Of a stretch of DNA of 64,000 nucleotides, positions 46,787 through 56,009 are shown piece by piece. The DNA is from Methylorubrum populi (GTDB taxonomy: Bacteria; Pseudomonadota; Alphaproteobacteria; Rhizobiales; Beijerinckiaceae), in NCBI GenBank assembly GCA_020741775.1, contig DYYG01000026.1, forward strand, positions 25,354-89,353, written 5' to 3'. The notes beneath the pieces are model-generated. The model worked only from the letters and a program-made list of their open reading frames with translations, was not told where the DNA came from and made no database searches. Every line of letters begins with the position of its first letter. The stretch's first letter is position 1. The position numbers and the translations under genes are program-made.

Positions 46787-47901
46787 GGCCGGGGCGCCCG
46801 CGCGGCGAGCAGCCCGCTCCAGCCCCGCCGCGCCGCGTCAATGGTGAACAGGGCCTCGTAGCGGCGCCGCGCGGCTTCGGGGAAGCCGTCCCACGGAGTG
46901 GTCCCCTCGACGATCGCGGCCAGGGCGGCGGCCAGACATTCCGGCCGGTCCGGCTCGACGCACCAGCCGGTCCGCCCGTGCTCCACCACCTCGGCGAGTC
47001 CGCCGATGGCGGAGACGAGCGGCGGACGGCCATAAGCCATCGCCTCGATGGCGACCCGGCCCAGGGATTCCGGCAGCCGGGAGGGCACGACCACGATATC
47101 GGCCCAGCGGTAATGGGGGTCGGGATCCTGCGCGAAGGGCAGGCGCTCGATCTCCAGCGTCGCGGCTGAGCCGGCGATCCGCCGGTCGAGCGCCGCCTCG
47201 CGTTCCGGATCCTCGAAGGCGCTGCCGACGATCCGCAGACTGATCCGCCGGCGCGACGCCTCGGGCATCAGCGCGAGGGCATCGAGCAGCACGTCCTGTC
47301 CCTTGATCCGGCTGATCCGGCCGAGCATCAGCACCCGCAGGCGACGGATTCCGTCGTAATGTCGCGGCAGGGCGGCGGCCGGGCCGCCGACGCCGTTATA
47401 GATCACCTGCGTTCTCCCGGCGGGCATCGGCGCGAAGGCGGTACGGGTCGCCTGCGAATTGAACACGACCTCGGCCCGGGACCAAAGCACGAGGCGCCTC
47501 AGCAGCGCCAGCGTCAATCCCTGCGGGATCTCGTGGACATGCAGCAGCGCCCGGCCGGGAAAGGCGCGGGCGGCGATGAGGTGATCGGCCACGACCGTCG
47601 TGTTGATGTAGACGAGGTCGCAGTCGGCGAAACGTCGGGCGGCCCGGAGGAGAGCGAGCGGCAGCCGCAACAGGCCGAAGGTCGCGAGCCGGGCGAAGCC
47701 CTTGCGGCGCAGAATCCACAATGCCTCGTAATCGATGCGGTCCGCGAGCGGCTCCAGCAGCGGGACAATCGGACCGGGACGCGGTAGGACAACGGTCAGC
47801 TCCGCGTCAGGAAAGGTCTCACGCATGATGCCGACGGTTTCGACGAAGCTGCGGTCGGAACCGTAGAGTTCGTAGCCCTGATGGATGCAGGCTATACGCA
47901 T
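46783..47901 (-). CDS. Glycosyltransferase family 4
   Basis: The 372-residue GT-B protein begins MRIACIHQGYELYGSDRSF, with the acceptor-site glycine region, and has the C-terminal nucleotide-sugar motif RLPESLGRVAIEAMAYGRPPLVS, whose E..G..E part (Glu in ESLG and IEAMA) is typical of GT4. LMLGRISRIKGQDVLLDAL begins the second Rossmann domain. It would build the repeat unit of the locus polysaccharide. It is the first gene of the minus-strand trio and is divergent from the next glycosyltransferase (101 nt). The ATG at 47899-47901 is used; the upstream frame lacks similarity. Confidence 0.9.
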   Translation of the reverse strand: MRIACIHQGYELYGSDRSFVETVGIMRETFPDAELTVVLPRPGPIVPLLEPLADRIDYEALWILRRKGFARLATFGLLRLPLALLRAARRFADCDLVYINTTVVADHLIAARAFPGRALLHVHEIPQGLTLALLRRLVLWSRAEVVFNSQATRTAFAPMPAGRTQVIYNGVGGPAAALPRHYDGIRRLRVLMLGRISRIKGQDVLLDALALMPEASRRRISLRIVGSAFEDPEREAALDRRIAGSAATLEIERLPFAQDPDPHYRWADIVVVPSRLPESLGRVAIEAMAYGRPPLVSAIGGLAEVVEHGRTGWCVEPDRPECLAAALAAIVEGTTPWDGFPEAARRRYEALFTIDAARRGWSGLLAARAPRP

Positions 47902-48002
47902 CGGGTCATCCGGCGTGGCTCGTCTCGTTTCGGCACGGTGCTGTCGGCAGGCCCGATCCCGGCGCAAGCCGCGGGCCCCGCGCGGCGGGGACGGGCCAAC
48001 CG

Positions 48003-49208
48003 TTGAACGCACCCGGCCTCGGCACGGCCGTGGGCGCGCGCCCGGCGGTCGCCATCCTCGGGACACGCGGCGTGCCGGCGGCCCATGGCGGCTTCGAGAC
48101 CCTGGCCGAGCGGCTGGCGCTGCATCTGGCGCGACGGGGCTGGCCCGTCACCGTCTATTGCCAGCACGAGGTGGAGCGCGTCACGCGGCGGTTCGAGATC
48201 AGCCAGTGGCGGGGCGTCGAACGCGTCCACGTGGCGGTGTCGCAGAAGGGGCCGGCCGCCACCCTCGCCTTCGACGCGCATTGCACCCTCCATGCCGCCC
48301 GGCGGAACGCCATCTGCCTCGTGCTGGGCTATAACGGTGCGGTGTTCCTGCCCCTGCTGCGCCTGCGCGGCCGGAAGGTCCTGACCAACATGGACGGCAT
48401 CGAGTGGCGCCGGCCGAAATGGAACGGGGCCGTGCGCAGTTATTTCTGGGTGAGCGAATGGATCGCCGCCTGGACCTCGCACCGCTTGATCGCCGACCAC
48501 CCCGCCATCGCCGACCATCTCGCGACCCGCCGGCCGCGCCGATCCATCGCGACGATTCCCTATGGCGGCGACCCGGTCGAGAAAGCCTCCACCGCGCCCC
48601 TCGCGGCCCTGGGCCTTGTCCCGGACGGCTACTTCGTCTCGATTGCACGGATCGAGCCCGACAACACGATCCTGCCCATCGTGCGCGCCTTTTCGCGCCG
48701 CCGCAGGGGAATGCGGCTCGTCGTGGTCGGGCAGCTCGACGCCGGCAACGCCTATCACCGGGCCGTCCGCGCGGCGGCCGGGGACGAGGTGCTGTTCCCC
48801 GGCGCGATCTACGATCCCGTCACGGTCCAGGCCCTGCGCTTCCACGCCCGCGCCTATCTGCACGGGCACACGGTCGGCGGCACCAATCCCTCCCTGGTCG
48901 AATCGCTTTGGGCCGGCAACGCCGTGATCGCCCACGCCAATCTCTACAATGCCTGGACCGCCGGGCCGGCACAGTTCGCCTTCCATGATGAGGACGGGCT
49001 GGAGGCCGCCATCGAGCACGCGCTCCACCACCCCGAACAGCTCGGGCCCGCCCGCGAGGCGGCACGACGGCAGGCCGCGCTGCATTTCGAATGGGGCGAC
49101 GTGCTCGCCCGCTACGAGGCCGAGTTGCTCGCCCTGGCAACGGGCACCGATCCTCCGGTCGCAGCGGAACGACAGCCGATGGCCAGGACGGGACATGCGG
49201 CCGAGTAG
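48003..49208 (+). CDS. Glycosyltransferase with DUF1972-type N-terminus
   Basis: The 401-residue protein has AILGTRGVPAAHGGFETLAERL near the start, the hallmark of the DUF1972 rhamnosyltransferase-like group, and a GT-B second half with YFVSIARIEPDNTIL and TVGGTNPSLVESLWAGNAV. It would add a sugar during exopolysaccharide synthesis. The only start giving the full N-terminus is TTG at 48003; a GTG ten codons on is an alternative. The end overlaps the GH5 gene by 14 nt, so the two are translationally coupled. Confidence 0.88.
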   Translation: MNAPGLGTAVGARPAVAILGTRGVPAAHGGFETLAERLALHLARRGWPVTVYCQHEVERVTRRFEISQWRGVERVHVAVSQKGPAATLAFDAHCTLHAARRNAICLVLGYNGAVFLPLLRLRGRKVLTNMDGIEWRRPKWNGAVRSYFWVSEWIAAWTSHRLIADHPAIADHLATRRPRRSIATIPYGGDPVEKASTAPLAALGLVPDGYFVSIARIEPDNTILPIVRAFSRRRRGMRLVVVGQLDAGNAYHRAVRAAAGDEVLFPGAIYDPVTVQALRFHARAYLHGHTVGGTNPSLVESLWAGNAVIAHANLYNAWTAGPAQFAFHDEDGLEAAIEHALHHPEQLGPAREAARRQAALHFEWGDVLARYEAELLALATGTDPPVAAERQPMARTGHAAE

Positions 49209-50490
49209 CGGCCCGGCCGCCCGGTACGGCGACACGCCGCCCGTTACCCGGCGTTCCGCCCTGGCGGCGGCTCTGGGCGGTCTGGCCGCGACCCTCGGCC
49301 CCGCGCTGGGGCAGGAGCAGGCCGGGCCGAAACTTCGGCGCGGAATCAGCGTCTGGCCGTGGTTCTCGCTCACGACGGAGTATCCGGCCCCGCGCACCGA
49401 TTATGCGTGGCCGCCGTTTCAGGAGCGGCGGCCGGTCCCGACCCGTGACGACCTGCATCGTCTGGCCCAGACCGGCCTCGACTTCATCCGCATCCCCGTC
49501 GATCCCGGCCCCTTCCTCTCCTTCGAGGGCACCCTGCGGACACGGTTGCTCGACCAGCTCGATGCCGCCGTCGCCATGGGGCTCGCCGCCGGGCTCGACG
49601 TGGTGGTGAACCTTCAGATCAATGAGGCGACGCATCACTGGAATGGGGCGCGGCTGATCGCCGGGCCGCAGGCACCCTCGTTTCCTGCCTATAAGGCCCT
49701 CGCGGCGGAGATCGCCCGGCGAATGCGGGCGGTCCATCCGCGCCGGATCGTGCTGGAGCCGGTCAACGAACCGCCCCAGGAATGCGGCTCACCCGTCTGG
49801 CACGCGGTTCAGCGCGAGATCCTGAGCGCCGCCCGCGCGGCCGCACCGGGCCTGACGCTCACCATTACGGGCGGATGCGGCAGCATGGTGCCGGGGCTCG
49901 ATGCCCTCGACCCGGCGCCGCTTCGATCGTTCGGGCCGCTCGTCACCATCGTCCATTTCTACGAGCCGTATCTCTTCACGCATCAGGGCGCGCCGTGGAT
50001 GCGCGGCGAGCCGATCTATCGCGCTCTCAACGCCGTTCCCTGGCCATCCAGCGCCGGCAGCCTGGAGCACACCCTCGCCGCCGTCCGCCGTCGGATGGCG
50101 GCGGATCGGGAGCGCAGCCCGGCCGACAAGGCCGCCGCCTACGCGGAAACCGAGGCCAAGCTGCGGGAATATTTCGACGCCCGACCGGATCGCCTCTTCC
50201 TCGTCCACGGCCTCTCGGCGGTCCGCGATTGGGCGCAGCGGCACCGCATCGACCCCGGACGCATCCTGATCGGCGAATTCGGCGCCCTGCGCAGCGATGC
50301 CCGCTACGTCGCCGCCGGGGCGGCGGACCGCGCCCGCTACATCCGGGATCTGCGCGAGACCATCGAAGGATACGGCTTCGGCTGGGCGTTCTGGAACCTG
50401 TTCGACGGCTTCGGCCTCGTCACAGACGACGTCTCCCGCGCCTTCGATCCCGCCATCGTCGCAGCCCTCGGCCTGCGCATGCCGAATTAA
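49195..50490 (+). CDS. Glycoside hydrolase family 5 (endoglucanase-like), exported
   Basis: The 431-residue protein has an N-terminal export signal with a twin-arginine-like TRRSALAAALGGLAATLGPAL and then a TIM-barrel. The acid/base Glu192 is in EPVNEPPQ and the nucleophile Glu361 in ILIGEFGALRS, both GH5 hallmarks; HFYEPYLFTHQ carries the conserved His/Tyr. It probably cuts the polysaccharide made by this locus, for length control or release, as cellulase-like enzymes do in other EPS loci. Its stop shares TTAA with that of the opposing polymerase gene. Confidence 0.88.
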   Translation: MRPSSGPAARYGDTPPVTRRSALAAALGGLAATLGPALGQEQAGPKLRRGISVWPWFSLTTEYPAPRTDYAWPPFQERRPVPTRDDLHRLAQTGLDFIRIPVDPGPFLSFEGTLRTRLLDQLDAAVAMGLAAGLDVVVNLQINEATHHWNGARLIAGPQAPSFPAYKALAAEIARRMRAVHPRRIVLEPVNEPPQECGSPVWHAVQREILSAARAAAPGLTLTITGGCGSMVPGLDALDPAPLRSFGPLVTIVHFYEPYLFTHQGAPWMRGEPIYRALNAVPWPSSAGSLEHTLAAVRRRMAADRERSPADKAAAYAETEAKLREYFDARPDRLFLVHGLSAVRDWAQRHRIDPGRILIGEFGALRSDARYVAAGAADRARYIRDLRETIEGYGFGWAFWNLFDGFGLVTDDVSRAFDPAIVAALGLRMPN

Positions 50491-51779
50491 CCGGCCTTGC
50501 GGCCGTCGGCTCGAGGGAGAGGCCGGTAGAGCGCGAGCAGAAGGATGGCGAATTTCGCCAGCAGCGTCGTCTTGCCGGCCAAGCTCTCGGAGGCGTTGAC
50601 GAGGATCACGAAGCCGAGGACCGGCAGCCATGTGCCGGGGCGGCAGCGGCGCACCACCTCGACCACGAACGCCGTGACCGCCGCCGTGATCAGCACGGTC
50701 ATCAGGACACCTTGATAGAGCATCATCCGCACGATCGGATTCTCGATGCCCCATTCGAGCCCGCTGATGCGCCGGGCGGTCTCGACCACGCCGGCATCGG
50801 GACCGATCATCAGGTCGCGCAGGGGGATTCGGTCGAACAGCGCGAACATCTCGATGCGGGCATTCGCGCTGCCGCCATCGGAGACGAACCGCTCGACCAG
50901 CCTGTCGAAGAAGCCGCCGGCCCAGAGCCCGGCCAGGATCAGGGGCGCCATGGTGAGGGCCGAGAGGCCGAAGGCCGCCGCCAGAAGGGGCACGCGGCCG
51001 GAGCGCAGCGTCCGAAGGGTCGCGATCGCGGCCTGGAGGCCGCCGAGCAGCGCCACCACGGCAATGGCCGAGCGGCCACCGAAACTGACGAGGGCCGCGC
51101 ATTGCAGCCCGATCATCAGGATGCGGGACGGCGCCGAGAGCTGGCCGCCACCCGCGATCAGAGCCAGCACATAGGTCGCGGTGACGAGGGCATTGGCGAG
51201 GGGATGCCCCTGGAAGGCGGCGGAACGGGTATCGGATTCGAACACCGCGCCATCGAGCCGGTAGGGGAAGATGAGATGCTCCGTCGCGAATTCGGCGAGC
51301 CCGAGCAGGGCATTGGCCAACATCACGCCGTGCAGCACGGCTTCGACCGCACCGAGCCGGCGCCCGTCGAGCCGCCCCAGCAGCATCATGACGAGGGCCG
51401 GGCCGATGAAACTGTCGATGGTGCCGGCAAGCCCGACCCCGGAGCGCAGGGCGACCTGCAGGAGCAGCGCCGAGCCCGAAACCAGAAGCAGCAGGCTCGC
51501 CGGTGCTTCCTGCGCGGTCCGCAGGCAGAAACCCACCGGATCCCCGGAGGACACCATGGCCCAGAGGAGGAACAGGGCGGCAAGGTAGCTCGCCGGATGG
51601 ATCTTACTCGCCGGATGGCCGGTGAAGCCCTCGTAATTGACGCCGAGATACCAGAGCACGCCGCCGGATAGAAGAAACAGCACCAGCGTCAGCACGATCA
51701 CGGGCGCCGCCGAGGCTCGAAGCGGCCGCGCGGCGGTTCCGGCCCACATCTCCGGGGCATGGTGCGGCGCCGCGGTCAC
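50487..51779 (-). CDS. VpsF/Wzy-like polysaccharide polymerase (O-antigen ligase fold)
   Basis: The 430-residue membrane protein has about ten to twelve helices and a large periplasmic loop after the mid-region (from EFATEHLIFPYRLDGAVF). It contains the GHPLANALVTATYVLAL motif of the VpsF group of Wzy/WaaL-like proteins. It would join repeat units in the periplasm. The start is GTG at 51777-51779. It follows the chain-length protein gene by 10 nt on the same strand, so the two act together in a Wzy-dependent system. VpsF naming is from memory of similar annotated proteins. Confidence 0.78.
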   Translation of the reverse strand: MTAAPHHAPEMWAGTAARPLRASAAPVIVLTLVLFLLSGGVLWYLGVNYEGFTGHPASKIHPASYLAALFLLWAMVSSGDPVGFCLRTAQEAPASLLLLVSGSALLLQVALRSGVGLAGTIDSFIGPALVMMLLGRLDGRRLGAVEAVLHGVMLANALLGLAEFATEHLIFPYRLDGAVFESDTRSAAFQGHPLANALVTATYVLALIAGGGQLSAPSRILMIGLQCAALVSFGGRSAIAVVALLGGLQAAIATLRTLRSGRVPLLAAAFGLSALTMAPLILAGLWAGGFFDRLVERFVSDGGSANARIEMFALFDRIPLRDLMIGPDAGVVETARRISGLEWGIENPIVRMMLYQGVLMTVLITAAVTAFVVEVVRRCRPGTWLPVLGFVILVNASESLAGKTTLLAKFAILLLALYRPLPRADGRKAG

Positions 51780-51789
51780 CGGACGCGCC

Positions 51790-53913
51790 TCAGCTCTCGT
51801 CGACGAGCAGACCCGCGCCGACCGGCCGGCCGGCCAGGGCCGCCGCCTCGACGGCCTCCACGACCTCGCGCTGTGGCGTCACGCCGAGGCGGGCAACGAG
51901 CAGGACGCCGTCGGCGAGGGGCATCAGCGAGGCGGCCTGCGGGTTCTCGGTGACGGCTCCGCCATCCCAGATCACGAGGTCGAACCGGCGGCCGATCTCG
52001 TCGATGAACCGGGCGCGGGCATCGTGTCCGCGCTCGCCGGTGCCCACATTCATGCCGCGCTTCGGCCGGCCGACGCCGAGCAGGCGCACGCTGCTGTTGG
52101 GGCCGCCGCGCAGCACCCTGGCGAGAGGTTCGTCGCCGCGCAGCACGTCGAGCAGGCCGGGCGTGGCCTCGGGACCGAGCATATCGGCCTCGATCATCAG
52201 CACCTGCATGCCCCGCGCCTCGCCGAGGGAGGCGAGGAGCTGGGAGATGCGCCGACGCGCCGTGCCGTCGCCGGCCGCCGAGGTGACGAAGATGCTGGTC
52301 GCGGTGCCCAGGGTGCCGCTGCGGATCCAGAGAAGCCGCGTCAGGGCGAGCCCCCCGGCGGCCTCGCGGGCGCGGGTGGCCCCGAGGCGGGCGCTGCGCC
52401 CGCGCCGCCGCGTCCCGTCCGGCACGGTGCCGATCACCGGCGCGCCGGACAGCGCCTGGAACTGGCGCCGGGAGAGAAGGGTGGGATTGGCGTATTCGCG
52501 CACCAGCGCGAGGCCGGTGCCGAGGCCGAGCCCGGCGGTGCCGGCAAAAAGCGCGAACAGGGCCGGCATCGGCCAGCTCTTCTCGTTGGGCGGAATCGCC
52601 CGGGTGATGATGCGGGCATTGGTGGCATCGATGCCGGCCCGCTCGCTGATCTCGCGGGCACGGGTGAGGAACGAGGTGTAGACGGCGCGGCTCGCCTCGA
52701 CCTCCCGCTCCAGCTCACGCAGGGTCACCGAGGCTTGATTGGTGGCGGCGTTCTCGTTGCGCAGGCGGCTGAGCGCCGTCGACAGCGACCGCTCATTGGC
52801 CAGCGCCCGCTCGTAATCCGCCCGGGCCGATTGGGCGAGGCGCGACAGCTCGGCCCCGATCAGCCCCCGGACGCCGTCAAGCTGGCTCGTCACCGAGAGG
52901 AGGGTCGGGTGGCGGCTCCCGAGCTGCATCCGCAGATCCGCCTGCCGCTCGATCAGCTCGGCATATTGCGCCCGCAGCTTGCCGATGACCTGGGATTGCG
53001 TCGCCTCGGCGATGGCGTCCGGCGAGACGCCGTTGCGGCGTGCCCGCTCGATCTGGTCGAGGCGCGCCTTCAACTCGGCCGTCCGGGCCTGGGCGGCGCT
53101 GAGCTGGACATTGATCTCGCCGAGCTGCTGCTCGCCGACAAGCCGGCCGTTCGAGCGAACGAGGCCGTTGGCCGCCCTGTAGGCCTCGGCCTTGTCCTCC
53201 GCCTCGCGCACCTGCTGGCGCTGGGCGTCGAGCCGCTCGGTCAGGGAGGCGGAGGCCCGCCGCGAGGCCTCGGCCCGCGCCTCGCTCTGATCGGCGAGAT
53301 AGGCTTCGGCGATGGCGTTGGCGACGCGGGCGGAGGTCTCGGCGGACTTGGCCGTGAACACGATGTCGATCACGAACACCTTGTCGGCACGCCTGATCGC
53401 GAGGCGCTTGCGCAGGGTGCGCAGGAGCCGCTCCTCCTTCTCCGTGGCGGATGCGGCCGGCGCCGGCCAGCCGATGGCCGCGCGCACCTCGTCGAGGAAC
53501 CGGCCGGCGGCCCCCTTCTCGACGAAATCCGGATCGGTGGTGAGGCCGGCGCTCTCCGCCGCGCGCAGGAGCACACTGGTGGATTCGAGCACCCGCGCCT
53601 GGCTCTCCACCTGCGTCACGCCGCCATCCGGGGCGACCATGGCCGGGTTGATGTCGTTCGTCAGAACCTGGCGGTCCCGCGGGTCGATCAGGATCTGCGC
53701 CGTCGCGGTGTAGAGCGCCGGCGTCAGCAGACCGTAGGCGAGCGCGGCGGCCGCCATCAGCAGGGTCACCCAGATCACACTGGCCCGGCGCCGCCACAGG
53801 ATGCGCCAGAGGTCGCCGATCTCGGCGGTCCGGTCGAGCCCGGCCGGCACGTCGTGGACGGAGACCGGCAAGGTCCGGGGGCCGGTTTCGATCCTGCTCT
53901 CCACCTGCATCAT
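51790..53913 (-). CDS. Exopolysaccharide chain-length/transport protein (Wzc/ExoP/GumC-like), no P-loop lysine
   Basis: The 707-residue protein has a Wzz domain with TM1 (46-65) and TM2 (about 450-470), long coiled-coil helices between about 200 and 420, and a C-terminal domain shaped like the BY-kinase domain. There the Walker A reads GDGTARR (548-554) instead of GEGKST, so the essential Lys is absent, and Walker A' reads VLMIEADM. No C-terminal tyrosine cluster is present. It probably controls chain length and export structurally, without autophosphorylation. It is divergent from nothing close: 166 nt separate it from the EI24 gene upstream in the same direction. Confidence 0.88.
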   Translation of the reverse strand: MMQVESRIETGPRTLPVSVHDVPAGLDRTAEIGDLWRILWRRRASVIWVTLLMAAAALAYGLLTPALYTATAQILIDPRDRQVLTNDINPAMVAPDGGVTQVESQARVLESTSVLLRAAESAGLTTDPDFVEKGAAGRFLDEVRAAIGWPAPAASATEKEERLLRTLRKRLAIRRADKVFVIDIVFTAKSAETSARVANAIAEAYLADQSEARAEASRRASASLTERLDAQRQQVREAEDKAEAYRAANGLVRSNGRLVGEQQLGEINVQLSAAQARTAELKARLDQIERARRNGVSPDAIAEATQSQVIGKLRAQYAELIERQADLRMQLGSRHPTLLSVTSQLDGVRGLIGAELSRLAQSARADYERALANERSLSTALSRLRNENAATNQASVTLRELEREVEASRAVYTSFLTRAREISERAGIDATNARIITRAIPPNEKSWPMPALFALFAGTAGLGLGTGLALVREYANPTLLSRRQFQALSGAPVIGTVPDGTRRRGRSARLGATRAREAAGGLALTRLLWIRSGTLGTATSIFVTSAAGDGTARRRISQLLASLGEARGMQVLMIEADMLGPEATPGLLDVLRGDEPLARVLRGGPNSSVRLLGVGRPKRGMNVGTGERGHDARARFIDEIGRRFDLVIWDGGAVTENPQAASLMPLADGVLLVARLGVTPQREVVEAVEAAALAGRPVGAGLLVDES

Positions 53914-54079
53914 GGCTGGGTTGCCGCCTCAGGACAGTGACGCGCGGGCACGGCCCTCAGGGACGGCACTGGACCGGCCGCTGCAATCGGCATGCGCGGT
54001 CGACCTGTCCTATCGCGGCAAAAAGCTGTGAATACGGCGGCTTTTCGTCCCATTCCGGCACGGCGGGACGGATCCGGCG

Positions 54080-54805
54080 TCACTGCCGGTTCGGCAGACG
54101 CGCCTCCGTACCGGCCGGGCCGGGGAGCGACCGGCGCGCGAGGCCCTTATGCAGGTGGACCATCAGGGCCACCCCGAAGAGTGGGGTGATGAGATTGACG
54201 ATCGGTACGATCATCAGGCCGGCGAGCAGGCAGCCGGCGGCGATGACGGTGAAGCCGTGATATTCGCGCATGGCCCGTGCCTCCGCCAGAGGGCGGAAGC
54301 GGCCGGCGGCCAGTTCGAAATATTCGCGCCCCAGGAGGTAGGCGTTGGCCCCGAAGAAGGCGAAGAGATTCACGCCTGGGACGAAGACGAGGATCAGCGC
54401 CACGAGGTTCACCAGCAGCGCCAACCCGGCGAAACGGATCGCCGAGGCCATCGCCTTCCCCCAGGGAAGGGCGCGTCCCGGCGGATCGGCGGGGAAATCC
54501 TTGCGCTCGACGATCTCGGCCACGTCGTCGAGGAAGAAGCCCGCCACCAGGATCGAGACGGCCGGCATGATGTAGGCCAGGGCGACGAACAGCCCGGCGC
54601 CGGCCAGGAAGAACGCGAGGGTATCGAGGAAGGGGTAGTCGGCCGAGATGTGGTGGCTGGCCTGGAAGGCCTGGATCAGCCGCGTCAGGGCGAACCAGAC
54701 GACGACGAGCAGCCCCACCGTCAGGGCCAGCGACTTGAACAGGATGCCGCGTAGGGCGGGCGAAAAAACCTGCCGCAGGGCTGCGACGGCGGCCTTGATG
54801 AGCAT
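54080..54805 (-). CDS. EI24/CysZ-family membrane protein
   Basis: From the ATG at 54803-54805 the product has 241 residues, with a long N-terminal amphipathic start (LRQVFSPALRGILFKSLALT) and about four to six helices. FVPGVNLFAFFGANAYLLGREYFEL is the family core, the YLLGREYFE stretch being shared by EI24/CysZ proteins, and MIVPIVNLITPLFGVALMVHL is near the end. CysZ in enterobacteria moves sulfate, but alphaproteobacterial members are only annotated by similarity. The sulfate ABC transporter in this window is 5 kb away and on the other strand, so a link is not implied. Confidence 0.82.
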   Translation of the reverse strand: MLIKAAVAALRQVFSPALRGILFKSLALTVGLLVVVWFALTRLIQAFQASHHISADYPFLDTLAFFLAGAGLFVALAYIMPAVSILVAGFFLDDVAEIVERKDFPADPPGRALPWGKAMASAIRFAGLALLVNLVALILVFVPGVNLFAFFGANAYLLGREYFELAAGRFRPLAEARAMREYHGFTVIAAGCLLAGLMIVPIVNLITPLFGVALMVHLHKGLARRSLPGPAGTEARLPNRQ

Positions 54806-54967
54806 CGCGCTCCCGGTCCTTCCAATGATCCGCGCCCGCCCGGGCCGGTATCTCGCCGCTCCGCGCCGGCCGCGCAAGTCCCGTCACGCCGGATCGCAGT
54901 TTGTTGTGAACGGCTCTTGCGGAGGATTGACGCGTTGCCCCGGTGATCGCCGGCCAGGAGGCCCCGC

Positions 54968-55960
54968 ATGACCCGCCCGCTTCTCGTCCCCTTCGCGTCC
55001 CTGCCCTTCGCGTCCCTGCCCTTCGCGTCCCTGGCGCTGCTCGCTTCCCTGTCGGCGGCCCCGCCCGCCCTCGCCCACGAAGTCGGCGCCTGGGCGGGGG
55101 CCAGCTCGGCCCCGGCGGAGCGCTCGGAGGTCGCCGTCGCAGCCCTCGACGGCAAGGCCTATGTCATCGGCGACTACAATGGCGCGACCGAGCTGCTGAT
55201 CTACGATCTTGCGTCCGACAGCTGGAGCAAGGGCGCGCCCTTCCCCTATCCGGTCCACCACACCATGGCCGCCGAGCAGGGCGGGCGGATCTACGTGTTC
55301 GGCGGCTACGTCAACGGCTGGGAGGCGACCGACAAGGTCTGGGCCTACGATGCGGCCGAGGATGCCTGGGAGCCCCGCACCCCGATGCCGACGGCTCGGG
55401 CGGCCGGCGGGGCGACGGCGCTCGACGGAACGATCCACGTCGTCGGCGGCAGCGGCTCAGGGCGCGGCAATGTCCGCTCGCACGAGGTCTACGATCCCGC
55501 CCGCGATGCCTGGACGCGGGCGGCCGATCTGCCGACGCCCCGCGACCATCTCTCGGTGCAGAACGTGGCGGGCCGGATTGTCGCCAGCGGCGGGCGGATC
55601 GACGGCGATTCGGGCAAGAACCTTTCGGCCAATCAGGTCTACGACCCCGCCCGCGACACTTGGAGCGAGGCCGCCCCGCTGCCGACCGCCCGCAGCGGGA
55701 CCGCCTCGGCGGTGCTCGGCCGCGAGGTCTTCGTCATCGGCGGCGAGTCGAACCGGAAGACCTATGACGCGGTCGAGGCCTTCGACCTGCCGGGCAATGT
55801 CTGGCGGGCCCTCGCCCGCCTGCCGACCGCCCGCCACGGCTTCGGCGCGGTGACCTATAAGGGCCGCATCTACACCCTGACCGGCAGTCCCCGCCCCGGC
55901 GGCGACAAATCGGGGACGGTCGAAGTGCTCGATCCGAACGGAGCCGCGCCGGCCCGCTGA
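54968..55960 (+). CDS. Secreted Kelch-repeat beta-propeller protein
   Basis: The 330-residue protein has a signal peptide with a cleavage site after PALA (about residue 36) and then five to six Kelch blades. Each has the pattern hydrophobic-GG, spaced Tyr and Trp (VFGGYVNGWEATDKVWAYD, VVGGSGSGRG, VIGGESNRKTYDAVEAFD). Kelch propellers bind ligands or oxidised sugars; in bacteria they are often periplasmic. No catalytic residues of galactose oxidase are evident. The signal peptide contains a three-copy PFASL repeat. It begins a plus-strand set with the amine oxidase gene 49 nt downstream. Confidence 0.88.
   Translation: MTRPLLVPFASLPFASLPFASLALLASLSAAPPALAHEVGAWAGASSAPAERSEVAVAALDGKAYVIGDYNGATELLIYDLASDSWSKGAPFPYPVHHTMAAEQGGRIYVFGGYVNGWEATDKVWAYDAAEDAWEPRTPMPTARAAGGATALDGTIHVVGGSGSGRGNVRSHEVYDPARDAWTRAADLPTPRDHLSVQNVAGRIVASGGRIDGDSGKNLSANQVYDPARDTWSEAAPLPTARSGTASAVLGREVFVIGGESNRKTYDAVEAFDLPGNVWRALARLPTARHGFGAVTYKGRIYTLTGSPRPGGDKSGTVEVLDPNGAAPAR
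54991..55035 (+). repeat. Three tandem 15-bp repeats inside a signal peptide
   Basis: Units at 54991-55005 and 55006-55020 are identical (cttcgcgtccctgcc) and 55021-55035 differs by one base. They encode FASLP-FASLP-FASLA in the hydrophobic core of the Kelch protein signal peptide. Being in frame, copy-number slippage would lengthen or shorten the signal core by five residues. Confidence 0.9.
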
Positions 55961-56009
55961 CCGGACAAAGGCGCATCGGGCGCTTGCCGCGGAGCGGGGC
56001 GCGGACGAC

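Noticed and set aside
51637..53940. A 767-codon plus-strand frame opposite the ExoP-like gene
   Set aside because: Antisense shadow of coding DNA; no domain, while the opposite strand has Wzz transmembrane helices and coiled coil.
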